DNA from: Trichinella spiralis
Lineage: Eukaryota > Nematoda > Enoplea > Trichinellida > Trichinellidae
NCBI GenBank assembly: GCA_000181795.3
Contig: CM012954.1
Location: forward strand, 10,142,152-10,206,151
Length of the DNA stretch: 64,000 nucleotides
Direction of reading: 5' to 3'
Every line of letters begins with the position of its first letter. Position 1 is the stretch's first letter. The notes below the pieces were generated by a model. It was given only the letters and a program-made list of their open reading frames with translations. It had not been told where the DNA came from and made no database searches. Below, piece after piece: positions 50,501 to 63,800 of the stretch. The position numbers and the translations under genes were made by a program.

Positions 50501-52574
50501 GCGATCGTCACGAAGTGCTTTATCCAGGATGTTGTGGACAAGACTTTTACATCGATATCACTTTTTACATCACCCTACGACGAAAAACATTATTTTACAC
50601 TGTTAACCTGATCTTGCCTTGCATGTTAATTGCCATTTTAACTACGTTTGTATTTTACTTGCCAACATCCTGTCGTGACAAGATCACGTTCTCAATTTCA
50701 ATTCTAGTAACACTAATTGTATTCGTGCTAGTGCTGGTCGATCTAATTCCGCCAACAAGCTTAGTCATTCCGTTGATTGCAAAATTTTTACTATTCACCT
50801 TGTCGTTGGTAACAGTTTCCATAATTGTATCAGTGATCACTTTGGATATTAACCATCGAGATGGTTGCACGCATAAAATGCCCAAATGGATCCGTTGGCT
50901 TTTCTTGAAAAAATTACCCCGTCTTTTGCATATGAAACTGCCCGAAAAATGTGAATCACCCAAAGAAGCGGAACGCAGCCGTCGACTGTGGGCAAAATTA
51001 CGTGGACAAAGTGAACAGCTCAATCGTCGCCAAAGTGGATTCTTTCAAAAACTGCCCCCAACAGCCTTCCTCCGATCATCCAATTCCTCCTCACTTGCCT
51101 CGTCAATGTTCACAGACGGCCGAGAATCATCAGCTCAGCCAAATTTACTATTCATCTGTGAACCTGATCAAACCAGGAGACTGTTGCAAAAATTAATTGC
51201 CAACGTTAACTTCATTGCCGCCCACATCGCCATGCTTGAATACGATCAACGTGTAAGTTTTCTCTTTTTTTTCTCTCCTATTACTTTTTAAACCAAACGG
51301 AAAAAGCATTCCATGCATTACAATGAAAAATTTCATTATCAAATTATTAAAAGTTTCCTTGATGATGAACTACTAACTAATGAGCAGTATAATTTTTCCA
51401 CAATTAACCAATCACTAAGCTAGCTCTAGCTATTTTCAGTCTGTAAATTCTAATCCAATTTATCAAAGATATTAGTAAAATGTTATTCATTATTAGGCAT
51501 ATCCAATTTCTTCAGAAATATCATCAAAAAAAATCAGCAATTAACCATCGACTTATTCTTTTCTAAACTGAAGACAAATTTCCACTTTCCGCTGACAGTA
51601 GCTAAATATTTCTTTCTGTTTTCCAAATTAAACATCTTAATTATTACTACCACACAAATATTAAATTTATTACAATTGCTTAGAACATGCGCATAAAGCA
51701 TTTTCTGATATGTTTCTCTATGTTCATATTCGCTCTAGATTAGTTGCAAAATTAACCGTACTGAATAGAATAAAATAACTAAACCGACTGATGACAATAC
51801 TAAAACAGTTGATAAGTTGATTTTTTTTCACCACTGCTTGAACATAAATGCAACGTTCTCAATTTACACGAAATAAATCACAAAAAGCATTCAAACGTAT
51901 CACATGCAATAGATTTATATAATAATTACTTTTCCATATATGAAAATAAAATTCCATGTCAGTCTAACTGAATGAATAATCAATCAATCTTTCAAAAGTG
52001 ATTAATCATCAACCCTCATAAATTATCTAGTTTCTACTGATAAATGATGAAAAACCCGTTCATTGCATATATATAATCTATTCTTTCTCAGACAAAGGAA
52101 CCAAATTCTACATACATTCAAATTTGATTGTAGATTTTTTTAAATTATAAATAATAATAAATTACAGATTAGCATAGCTGCTGACAAGCATTGCTGACGT
52201 TTGAAATTCATCATCGAAACGGGACATTCATTTGTCATTTTTCATACATGAAAGCCGTCAACAACCAATTAAAAAATCACCTATTTCCACCATTTACCTT
52301 TCTCACAGAATGAATGATGAATTCAATTTCACATTAGAATAATTATTATTTGTATTAGTAATTTTTTTTCTTCACTTTACAGCTTTCTGATGAATGGAGC
52401 TACGTAGCATCGGTAGTTGATCGTGTATTTATGATTCTATTTTCTGTGGTAAATTTGCTCGGTACGATCGTATTCGTAGCCCAGTCGCCAATACTGTACG
52501 ATATTAGCCAACCACTGCCAGTGCCGGTCAAAACGCAACCACTCGGTGGAGACACGCTCAGTCACTTGTATTAA
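47563..52574 (+). CDS. Nicotinic acetylcholine receptor subunit (Cys-loop ligand-gated ion channel)
   Basis: A pentameric ligand-gated channel subunit of about 542 residues. Exons: 47563-47614, 47673-47824, 48802-48846, 49020-49129, 49214-49316, 50207-50397, 50469-51252, 52383-52574; all phases join. The hydrophobic N-terminus (LIVLVTCCSFAV) fits a signal peptide. The extracellular domain has WTPDILLYN, the Cys-loop C153-x13-C167 (with YFPYDLQRC), and the vicinal cysteines YPGCC (Cys238-Cys239) that mark an alpha-type, agonist-binding subunit. M1 starts near residue 257 ([12 protein letters not shown]), M2 is [20 protein letters not shown]3 follows, then a 130-residue cytoplasmic loop, with M4 in the last exon ([18 protein letters not shown]). 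This is a cation-channel type subunit; closest named nematode subunit not determined. The M1-M2 turn reads SCRDK where most nicotinic subunits have GEK. Confidence 0.92.
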
Positions 52575-52646
52575 AATTACAACCGTTGTCTGTTGTGATT
52601 TCTGTTTCTTCAAATATATATATATATATATACAAACAACGTATGA

Positions 52647-52652
52647 AATAAA
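52647..52652 (+). terminator. Polyadenylation signal AATAAA for receptor gene
   Basis: AATAAA 73 bases past the receptor stop codon, just after an AT dinucleotide tract (about 52615-52632). Confidence 0.6.
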
Positions 52653-52760
52653 TTTTCTCATTCTCATATTTTGCATTGACATTATAATTCAATTGTGCTC
52701 GGCAAAAATTTGGTAAAACAGAAAAATGAAGAAAGTATTTAATAATTAACTGGCTGAAGA

Positions 52761-52766
52761 TTTATT
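52761..52766 (-). terminator. Polyadenylation signal AATAAA for KLHL20-type gene
   Basis: AATAAA on the minus strand about 108 bases after the Kelch gene stop codon. With the receptor signal it places two convergent 3' ends about 110 bases apart. Confidence 0.5.
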
Positions 52767-52873
52767 TATACATGATCTAATTTGGCAACAGAAGCATGTT
52801 TAACAAACAGTAGTCATTCAGAGTAGCTAACATCCACAGTTGCGGAGAATGAAAATTTTTTTAACAATAACAA

Positions 52874-55800
52874 TCATAAAGCTGGCTCTTCATTAGCCAA
52901 GCGAACAACGCCAACACCACCTCCAAGACGCCTGTAATTCATACTGCCTGCATGCAGCCAGTGATTAGTTTCTCGATCGTATAATTCAACAGTTTTTAAA
53001 TATGTAGCACCATCAAATCCACCAACAGCAAACAGCTGATCATTAACAACAGCCAAACCAACCTATATCAAAACGTCACCTCAGAAGAAATGAAGATTGA
53101 ACTTTTTCCACTGAACTGCTTATGCTTATGATTCAAAAGAAAAGAAAAGAAAAGGACAATAATTTGAAGAAGTGAATGAATATAATAATAGCCAAAACCC
53201 CTTTCTGTCGAATGGTATGATCAACTGAAGAAAATGGAAAAGAAGCAAAAAAAATAACACTTACTCCGGATCGCCTGTTATTCATCGCTAACACCGGACT
53301 CCAAGTATTCGATTCCCAGTTGTATCGTTCTGCAGACGACAGCTCTGTCTGCTCATCCCGGCCCCCGACAGCATACAAAAAACCATTGTACACTGCACAA
53401 CCATGGTGCTTGCGACGAGTGCCCATCGGAGCCACTGGATACCATTTGTTCACACGAGCATCATACCTTTCCACTAAAATGGGGGTAATTTTTAAAAATA
53501 AATAAACCAGCAAATATTAAAATGAGACAACAACAACAATAAACCAGTGTTCAAAGGAGAACTTCCATCCGATCCACCGACTGCATATAGGCAGCCTCCT
53601 AGAACAGAAACGGCTACTCCAAGTCGTCTAGTGTTCATTGGAGAAACTTTTGTCCAACGATTTGTATTTGGATCATATCTAAAAATGAAAAATCAAAAAG
53701 CATATGAAACATCAAATTTACAAGAAAAAATTACCTTTCTACAACATTCAAACAAGAAATACCATCTTGACCACCAACTGCATATAAATATCCATCTAAT
53801 ACAGCAACGCCAACACTAGTACGGCAAGTGCTCGTTGGCGCTACATCACCCGACCACTGATTTGTATGAGGATCATAACTAAAATCATAGCCATATCAAA
53901 TCAATATCAAAAGTTATTAGTCAGCACAGTTAGTTAGAGTTAGAGCTACATTGTTCAATTTTTTTCCATCACTTCACATAATAATTATCATTATAATTTA
54001 AACTCGCGTTCATATTTCATTGCATTGCAGAGGTTGCAAAAAATACAATTTTCTTATAGTATGAAAAAAATATATACATATAATTACCGTTCTATAGAAT
54101 TGAGATATGATTGTCCGTCGTGTCCACCGACTGCATAGAGAAGGTCATTCAAAACGGCAACTCCAACACCACAACGTCTTTTCGACATTGGACAGACGCA
54201 CTTCCATTCGTTGGTACGAGGATCCAGTCTCTCGACACTAGCAATAGCATCACCGCTACACCATCCACCAACTTTAACCAGTAATCAGTGTTAAGAAATA
54301 AATGGAATAAAAAAAAATAATAAGCATATTTTATACCTGCATAAAGTATTTCACCGTAAAGGACCAATTTTCGAGGCCGGGTTCGAGGACCTTGCATTCG
54401 AGGACGTTCGAGAGGTAGAAGAAGGTAATTTTTCGCCTCATCAACCAATTCACGGGCACTTTCGTCAGATTTGACCAACAAATCTGAGCTAACAGTGCCG
54501 ACCAAAAATTTCGCATTACAAAGTGGTAGACGTACATGTTCCAAAACTTGAGAAAGTAAATGACGTCGATTTGTCAAATCATGACGCACCCAAGCCATCA
54601 CCGCCTTGAATACCTGTTCCTCGGAACGTATGTTCAGTTCATCGCTTGAAATTATATCGATCAACTGATTAACCGGAAGCAGCATGAACTCTTCACTTTC
54701 CACAACCTTTTCAAATAATCGATCAAAATTAATGAATTAAAAATAATATCAGAAAAAATGGAAAAAATCTCACTTCTTGAAAATTGTGCTGTGTAAATCG
54801 GTCCGCAATTCTAAGCAAATCACGGCAAGCATGAGTATCTGCGAAGGCACGAATGCCTAAACAATTGCTCGGATCAAGTTGCTTTTTCAAAAAATCACAA
54901 CAAACGTCTTGTATTTCTTGCATTTGCAACAGACAAGCAACCGGCAACAACGTTTGCACGTTGGATTCTTCGATGAAAATGCACGACGTGTAGCAAAAAT
55001 TTACAAGCGCTTCCAAAGCGGTCTCGTCGACCCCTTGAATTGTCACTTCGCTTTGGCGACTTTCGGCCATTTCCGAAGTGAACATCGCTCTGAAATATGG
55101 ACTGCAAGCTGCCAAAATCAGTCGATGCGCAAAAATCTGCTTCGAACCGCAATGTATTACCACGTCGCAAAGTTCGCACATTCGTCGCAAACTTTGGGCC
55201 GCTTCCAAAAAAGCCCTCGGGTGCTTTTCTGATATATAATGCATCATTGAAATTGTAGCGGGTGCATTTTCACTCGACGTTGTTGGTGGACTAGTTACAT
55301 TATTCCCAGATTCTGTGCCCACTACCTCCGCAGGAAGACTGAAAACAACAACACTTAATTGTACAACTTTCAATAATTATTTCAGAAAATATATCTTCAA
55401 ATAAATAATAATAATAATAATAATGGTGAACAAAAAATTGCATTTAAAATCTACTATTTTATAATTAAAGCAACTGCTATCAGATAGCTGTGGCAAATTC
55501 AAAATTTTAATATAGTGCAAATCAAAACATCGTTTTCATCGTCATGCATTCACATATGAATGTTGCAGAGTGAGAAAAATTCAAAACAAAATATGTTGGC
55601 ACTACAAAATTTGTTTTCCTATTCGAACAAATTCTTTTGTATTTTCAACTAACACGTCAAGGCCACAATCTTCAACGTATCAATACGGCTGCTATGACAA
55701 GCAGAATAAATAAATGTTTCTCAATTTTACATTCTCAACAAGCTTTACACAACATTAAAAATTGGAATCGGAATAGTCGATATTCAATTTGCATTATTAA

Positions 55801-56117
55801 CTGCAATTTCAAAATTAAAAATAGTCAAACAAAGGCAAAACCAAGTTCTAGTTGTAAAATCACACTTTAGGACATTATTTAAAAATCTATTGAATTGTAA
55901 CAATCAATTCATTTTCGGTATGTTTGCTTGATGTTGAATTAATTTAAATTAGTATCGACATTTGCATAGTGTTCAATGAACGCATGTCATTGAGAAAATG
56001 AACCACAAATTCATCTAACGCAGGCTTATAATTATAAAAGAAAACAATCTCGAAAACAGTAGCTGAACAATAATAATGTGCAAAAAAAACTTACGCGTTC
56101 TTCCGGGGGGTGGTCAT
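52874..56117 (-). CDS. KLHL20-type BTB-BACK-Kelch protein (Cul3 substrate adaptor)
   Basis: An adaptor that brings substrates to Cullin-3 ubiquitin ligase. Exons: 56117-56095, 55338-54774, 54706-54337, 54271-54088, 53878-53735, 53678-53545, 53473-53265, 53062-52874, about 605 residues against about 609 in human KLHL20. The BTB domain (about 58-165) contains [18 protein letters not shown] and [18 protein letters not shown]. The BACK domain has [24 protein letters not shown] and [20 protein letters not shown]. Six Kelch blades follow, each with the paired glycines ([68 protein letters not shown]), ending [12 protein letters not shown]. Similarity to human/Drosophila (diablo) KLHL20 is very high throughout, so orthology is likely. 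Family substrates include DAPK and PML; which apply here is unknown. It converges with the receptor gene. Confidence 0.95.
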
Positions 56118-56967
56118 CTCCAAGAATTGCAAAATATAAAGTGAAAACAAATTTTATCATACAATTAAGAGTATTGACAGTGCAAACTTTGAAAATCAAG
56201 AAAATAAGCATACTGTAGTTTTGAAGATAAACATCTTTTGAATTTCATTTCACATTTAATATTTTTCTGTAACTGAAAATGATGAATCATTAATCAAATA
56301 ATAAATAAACATTTCTTTTCCATAAATAATAGTGGTATAAATAAATAAAACAAACTGCATAACTGCATAGCAGAAAGAACTGGGACACGCAGTGTTTAAC
56401 ATGGTCCATTGACGATGTGCAAAATCACTGCTGTGCACAAGCGTATCGACGCATGAAACAAATTTTTCATATAATACAAATAATGTAAAAAGTAAATGAT
56501 TTGTAAATAATGAACAAAACAAACAAACACAATTATTTTAACAAACGATATAACTTTTCACAATAATAATAGATTGTTCAAGTGTTTTACTTTTTATTCG
56601 CGCAAAATATTATCCCTAAGTCATAGCATCAATGAAAAAGGAATTCATTTGAAAAGTAAAGTCAACGATTCAAATTATTAGTGAGTATACGTATGGAGTA
56701 AAGAAATAATGAATGCAACTACTTTAAATTTATAAACATTAACACGATTCCAGAATAAATGCATAATAATTGTTTGAATCTTTGTTAAAATAATATACAT
56801 GAAGTAGATCTTGTTGAAAGAGATGAACTTCAATTTTTATACGATCAGATAATGATTGTATATTTACAATGAATGAATGAATGATGAACGTAATTAACAA
56901 AATTTATAAAATGTAAACGTAGCAGAAGGTTACGTTTAGATAAGTCTACAGAAAGAAAGTAACAGCA
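56118..56967. other. Intergenic upstream of Kelch gene
   Basis: Presumed promoter region of the KLHL20-type gene; no other feature seen. Confidence 0.5.
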
Positions 56968-57050
56968 AGCACGGTGGCCGAGTGGTTAAGGCGTTAGACT
57001 TAAGATCTAATGGACGTATGTCCGCGTGGGTTCGAACCCCACCCGTGCTA
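56968..57050 (+). tRNA. tRNA-Leu (anticodon UAA)
   Basis: An 83-nt tRNA. The acceptor stem AGCACGG pairs with CCGTGCT, with A as discriminator. The D arm contains GCCGAGTGGTTAAGGC (A box). The anticodon stem-loop TTAGA-CTTAAGA-TCTAA gives UAA. A long variable arm (TGGACGTATGTCC) marks a class II tRNA. The T arm is GTGGG-TTCGAAC-CCCAC (B box). No intron. Confidence 0.97.
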
Positions 57051-57552
57051 GTGAATTTTCAACCTTTAAATTTTTCAATTCTAAATGCAGTACATTAATG
57101 AGAATGAAAAATTCGTTGATACTGATTAAAAAAAAGTTAGTGTACGTCATTAAAAAAACAAACGCAGTAATATGGCATTAATAAGCTAGGAATAAAGAAA
57201 CTGAAAACACTTTATCATCGTTGACCAACGCCAAAATACATTGCATCCAATTACAAAACCGTTTTCATTGAAACTTACAAAATAAACAGATCTCAAAACT
57301 AACTTACGTATTCTAATTTGCATTTTCACTTTTTTAAAGTATTACGAATAAAACTTATATTTAAAAAATCATTCACACAAAGTGTTATTCTGATCAATCA
57401 AGCTTAAAATGCCCATTAAAAATTGTAATGAAAAATTTTGTACAGATTTCTGTTCTATCAGCAATTTTTTAATAAAAATAAATCCACAATAAACTCAACC
57501 GTTACAATTTCGTATATTACATAGATTTTGTAAATGGTATACGGTAAAAGAC
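57051..57552. other. Spacer between the two tRNA-Leu genes
   Basis: About 500 AT-rich bases with no feature. Its sequence does not resemble the flanks of either tRNA, so the duplication is confined to the genes themselves. Confidence 0.5.
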
Positions 57553-57635
57553 AGCACGGTGGCCGAGTGGTTAAGGCGTTAGACTTAAGATCTAATGGAC
57601 ATATGTCCGCGTGGGTTCGAACCCCACCCGTGCTA
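57553..57635 (+). tRNA. tRNA-Leu (anticodon UAA), second copy
   Basis: Same 83-nt structure as the copy at 56968 and same orientation. It differs at one position, in the variable arm loop (GGACATATGTCC instead of GGACGTATGTCC), which leaves stem pairing intact. Both copies should be functional. Confidence 0.97.
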
Positions 57636-58765
57636 ATAATTATTAAAATACTTTGTCAACAATTTATTAATTTAATTTATTAATCAAAAAAAATATTTTG
57701 AAATGAACAATAAACTAAAAAAATCTAAAAAGGAAATGCGCTCACTATTAATTTTGAAGCAACAAAAACATGCTTAATATAATTTTAATAAATAAATTAG
57801 AATTATTTTTGCGGATTAACATTTTTCTATCCTTAAATCTTATCGACTAAAATCAAGTAAATGGATAAAACAAACATTTGGAAAAATTAATTTTGCTGTT
57901 TTGTTTAAAATATGAAATATTATTATGAAAAAAAAACAAATAAACAATGAGCAATGCCAGATAAAAGGTATGATAATAATAATAGCAGCATAGTAAAAGT
58001 AAAAAGCACTGCATATTTAAACACACACACACATATACATATATGTGAAGCTAAAAGTGGATAGAAATAGGAAAATATTCGTTCATGTTGACTCGCCTTC
58101 CGTTCCTAATTGCAGTACTCTATGCTTCTTTATTTTTCTTTATATATCTTTACTCTATTTGGCAAGAGTTTTCTTGCTAAAGCATTTTGCAAAGAGCAAT
58201 CGAACGCATTGATCCGTAAGTATGTGCGTCAGCTTTTCAAATTCGTCTGCAAGATTAGTCGGTCAACGATTGTCACTCGATCTCTTTAGCCAAAGGCTAA
58301 CTACTATTATTAATACTGCTACCTCAAAAGAAGTAGAAGAAGAAGAACAACAACAAGAACAAAATACGGCTAACTACAAACATTTTGTATTTTTTACTGG
58401 ATTAATATTACCAGTACTAAATAAAATACCAACTACTACTGGTTCAACATCACGGTTAGTAGTGATAATGTTTCTCCATTAATATATTTATTCAAGCTTT
58501 TTGGTGATGATGCTCAAAATTCTCTCGACCAATGTCATTAACCGATTGGCAACCAATCAACAACGTTACCAATAGTAAAAATTATGCTCAACAGAGGACG
58601 CGTCTGCAGTAAAACTAACGTCAACCAAGCAATAAGAAAATAATGACGGCTTGACAACACCCTTTCAGCAAGCCGGTCACATCGTGAGTAATAAAAGTAT
58701 TAAAAAAACAAAATAAAATAAAAAATATATTATTATTATTATTATTAAATTTGAATACTGATCCA
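57636..58765. other. Upstream region of neuroligin gene
   Basis: Likely neuroligin promoter and 5' UTR. It holds a CA/TA-rich tract (about 58020-58044) and a short hydrophobic reading frame listed separately. Confidence 0.4.
58085..58180 (+). CDS. Possible short upstream reading frame, 31 residues, hydrophobic
   Basis: ATG to TAA encoding MLTRLPFLIAVLYASLF followed by more hydrophobic residues. It looks like a signal anchor or single membrane span. It lies about 590 bases before the neuroligin start on the same strand, so it could be an upstream ORF in the neuroligin leader, a micropeptide, or chance. No splice donor joins it in frame to neuroligin. Confidence 0.15.
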   Translation: MLTRLPFLIAVLYASLFFFIYLYSIWQEFSC

Positions 58766-60824
58766 ATGACAATATTGATCACGTTGATTTATTATTCTTA
58801 TTGCTGTTGGACGTTACTGTTGGAGATGAGCCAAGCAACTGTCGGCACGACAGCGTCGGATAAAAAAATTGTTCAAACAAGTTTTGGAAAATTACGCGGT
58901 CGTATTGTTCATCTGCATCAGTACGGCTTGCCTTCTGTGGAACAATACCTCGGGGTGCCTTATGGGACGTCGCCTACCGGAAGTCGACGTTTCATGATGC
59001 CTCAGACGGCCGCCAAATGGACCAACACAATTAAAGATGCTACACAACTTCCACCGAATTGTATTCAACTTTGGTCGAATAATAAAGCGCTGAAAAGTCA
59101 TGCTCAAGGAAAAATAAAACGTTTCATGCCTATGTTGAAAAATCAACAAGAAGACTGCTTGTTCATGAATTTCTACATCCCAACTTCATCTCAAAGTAAG
59201 TAATATAATAATTTTTCTATTAATAATATTATTACAAAAATATGCATATATACATATGAGTTTGGGTGTGTATGTGTTGGTTGATTAGTTGATTAGTGTG
59301 ATGATGATGATGATGATGATTGTGGTGGTGGTGGTGGTGGTTCAATTTTGCTTTGTCAACGTCAATGCCTGGGTGCGAGACCCGGCAATTGAGAGAAATT
59401 GCAGCTGCGTCGATGTGATGACGTGAAGCGTCTCAAAATATGTAAGCTCATATTGAGCAGCCGTCAATCACAACAACAACAACAACAACAAGATGGTTGC
59501 TTTGACTGGGAAAACTTTTCTCAGCTTACACGACGACGTTCAGCTCATGCTTGTCTGTCGTGTACTTTCATATGTATTAATTTTTTTTTGAATTTTAAAT
59601 AGAGATTAAAAAGAAAAATAAAATAATCAACACTGCATATATTCAACAGATTAATTTAAATGGGAGATTTTGAAAATTTTTAAAATAGACAATAAATGAT
59701 GGCGGTGGTGATGAACGTTGGACAAACAATCGTTACCAATCACCACTTTAACGACGACCAAAAATTCGACTCGTTAACCTCATTTCTCTCGGCTGTCAAC
59801 ACTTCTCGCCCTGGGAGAGTTGTTCCCTTTCTGCGGCTTCAATAAGCCACCCACGTGGATATTTAGAGTCCATTGAAAAATTACACTACTACCTCTGGGG
59901 GATGTGAAGAAATTCTTCATCCGGATCTCGTAAACCATGCTCACATTTTATTTTCATTTTACACAATTTCACAAATTTGCATGAAATAAAGGAAATGAAA
60001 AAACAAAAAAGAAATTCTCTTTCAAAAATTAATCCCATACCAATACATACTGTTCATCATCATCACTATCATTTATTATTTAGTATACATGTAACATTTT
60101 CTGTTAATAATTAATATGCACAATTTGGATCTGATAAATCAAACGGTGAACATTTATATTACTTCACTCTTTTTCATTCTCATTAATCAAAAATAAAATA
60201 AATTGAAAATTGCCTACATGAATATTCATTAAATTTTTCACCGCCTCGTTGAGTGATGATGATCAATAGCAAAGTGCTTTGTATTTTTATTTTGTAGAAT
60301 GAAATTTTTAATTTCAACGGTCCCACCACTGAATTATCCAATCAATCTGCACAATTCAAATTATACATTCATAAATATCTGTGCAATATGTAATACGAGT
60401 ATATGTAAGTTTATAATTATGTTATTTATTAAACATGTGAATGTAATTTAAGTCAAAAAAAGAATTCCTTTTCAAAAGTAATTAGTGGTAATAATTTCAG
60501 TATAAAATGTTATCATTTTCTGTTTATTGGTTAACTTTTTGCAAGAAGATGGATAAGCACAACTGTCACACTTGTTCAACGATGAAGTTGAAAGCAATTA
60601 TTATTATAAGCTATGCTATAACAAAGTTTCCTCGACGAAACAACAAAATATTTTCATCGAATGATTCAATTTACATATTTTTTGCTTTTGTTTTCCAGTA
60701 TGATTATTATTTATCAAAAATGTATACATAAAATTCAGTTACACTATAACAAGAGAAAAAGTAAAAAGTAAACAAAAGCTTTATCAGAAAGAATATCACT
60801 TGAAATTCATCGTTGATCATCATT

Positions 60825-60856
<32 letters not shown>

Positions 60857-63800
60857 ATTAAACCAACACCATAAGTAATTATGAGGAAATAAATAATAAA
60901 AGGAGAAAATATTTCAGAAATGAAAAGTCGAATAAAGCTTTTATGAGATGAAAATGAATATAAAAATTACAAGTTGAAAAGTGAAAACCGATCAATTGCA
61001 CCATTATTAAAGGCGCAGCGTTGCAAAGCAAGCAAGCATGATCAGTTTCAAGAATGATCAGTTTTCTCTTTTTATTCTCTCAACGTCTTTTGTTCAACTG
61101 TTGCTGCAAATTTTCACGCGAAAATAATTCTGAAAAGCTTACTGCACGTCAACTTTTAATCTAAGCAAAACACCCACCAAATATCCATTAATTAAAGCAA
61201 TTCAAAAAGTTACTAATAATCATGATTTATTAATTAATAATCACCAGTTTCTATAATAAATAATTCCTCCAATTAATTTTTCAACTTTTATTGAATTTGA
61301 ATATGAAATTTTTTTCTGTTTGCGAATACTAATAAATAATGTTTGTTGAGGGAGATTTGTTAGATATGGTGGTTCCTCTATTTTCTGCGATTAGCGCTGC
61401 ATAGCGGTTGATCGATTCTACAAGCCGCAATTAGATGCAGAATACCACCAATCTTCTTCACTAGCATTCTGTTAACCGACAACAATTTATTTGTGTGATG
61501 TGAAATAAAAATTTCAATTTTATCAATTTATCTCTTATAAATATATTAAAATTAATAATTGAAATTAATACAAACCAAAAATAATGCACGCAGAAGAAGC
61601 AGATGTTGGTAGAGGGGGGAAATACGTTTTTTAAATAAATTTTATCGAAAAAGCCAATGACAAGAAAATTTCCCTCGAACAACTTATTCGAAGCAATCAA
61701 TCTGTTATCAAATTTATCGCTGCACTGGGTTGCTGTTAATCGGATTACAAATGACCGTCAACGCTTTGAAGAGTTTTCCAATTGAAGAACAACAATTCAT
61801 TTTAGCCTTTGATGACCAAAGAATCATTTCATTTCATTTCATATTCACTCTTTTCATTATTTACTTCACTTTACTGTGCTTTCTTTTTTTTGAAATTATC
61901 ATATTATGTAAAATATTCAAAATAATTTAAAACAAACATTAAACTGCTTTGAATTATTCATTGATTTTTCGAAAAATCTTGCTATACTCAAATTTGCATC
62001 TTTCCACAAATAATATTAATTAAGATATATTATTTACACAACACAAAACTGGACAACACGCATGTACACAAATATATGTATATGCATATGCTTATAGAAT
62101 CTGAGAAATTCACATGCATAATAGAAATAACTAATGATTGAATTGTCATATTTGTTGACGACAAATCAGAACAGTCGCTATTTCATTTCAACTTTATAAT
62201 TGAATACGACTATACACATCTGTTAACCTTTCTCTTATCCATTATGAATCATTGAAAATTATTGACTATTTTTTTTTTCAAAATTATTATTGTAAAATTT
62301 TAATTTTATCATCGAAATATTATCAGTATTAAATATTATTTTCATTCTTAATTTTTTGGCAATTCCATTGCAGAATGTTTATTACTTTTCCGTAAACTGA
62401 GTGTTGAAGTGAAAATGATTTTTTATTTAAAGTTCGAATCGAAATTTTCTTGTTCATGAAAAAATCGATTTAAATTAATAATTTTAAGTGAATCAAGATA
62501 GTTTCCACGTTGCAAAACATTTGCGGAGAAAAAATTGCATTGATTATGCAAATTGAGTGATCACCGCGTCAGAAAAATTAAATTTTCCAAGAAAATCTAA
62601 TAACAATAATGATAATAATAATGGGGAATAAAAATGAAACATTCTTATCAGTCACGTTCTACTAATAGGTTGTTTTCGCAATTAACAAAAACATGAAAAT
62701 AAAAAAAACATCAGATTAAATTGTAATAATGAAAATTTTTAGCTCATATGAACAAAAAATTTCCAGTATTGGTTTTAATACATGGAAATTCGTACAATTG
62801 GAATGCAGGCAATTTATACGATGCATCAGTACTCGCCGCGTACGGTGAAATTATTGTAGTGACCCTCAACTACAGACTTGGAGCATTCGGTATGCAAATT
62901 TAAAAATAAAATTAATAAATATTCCCTTGTTTTTAATATTTTTCTTTACAAATTAGGATTTCTCAGCGCCGGTGAACCTTCTTGCAAAGGCAACTGGGCG
63001 CTCAGTGATATTGTCTGCGCTTTGGATGTGCTTCGAGCATTGATAGGGGATTTTGGTGGCGATTCCAAAGCGGTCACTTTGCTCGGCTGGGATACAGGAG
63101 CCGCGCTGGTCAATTTACTGATGACGTCACCAATATCCGCCCCGGTTGATTCGCGACTTTTCCAACGAGCTATACTGCTCGGCGGATCCGCGTTGAGCAG
63201 TTGGTCAACAGTAACCAATCCGGCAGATTATTTTTACAAATTTGCAGAAAATGTCGGCTGTCCAACATACAAAACAAGTCCATTCACTCAGAAACAAGCA
63301 CCAGTCCCAACTGATGTAAAATTTTAAATTGCACACTATTTTTGTTTAAATTAAACAATATATTAAGCGACGATGTTTCAGGTTATTCTAGAATGTATGC
63401 GAGGAGAAAGTGTAGAAAATATTACACGCGCAGCTTCACTGTTGGATGCACCGACATTTTTATCAAACTTTGGGCCAGTTGTAGATGGAATTGTGGTCAA
63501 CACTGATCCAGCTTACAATTTAGAACATCACGGAACACTTTTTCAAGAAATTGACCTGCTGGTTGGCATGACAAAGCACGAAGCTTATGAACAATTACCT
63601 ACAGACAAGTTACAATTCGGCTTGGATGTGAATAGCAGAGATGCAATTTACAGAACACTTGTACGTAATCGTTACGAATTTCACCGAACTGAAATATTCA
63701 ACGCTATCAAAAGTGAATACAACGACTGGTATAATCCTGGCATGCATCCTATCACTTTACGCGATTCAGTACTTGAAGCTCTGAGTGATGCACTCTATTT

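Noticed and set aside
58222-58482. 86-codon Glu/Gln-rich frame upstream of neuroligin
   Set aside because: Low complexity, no recognisable domain or signal; may be chance within the leader or promoter region.
59399-59602. Possible cassette exon in the first neuroligin intron with a poly-Gln stretch
   Set aside because: From the acceptor at about 59406 the required phase meets a stop at once; the Gln run is a CAA microsatellite.
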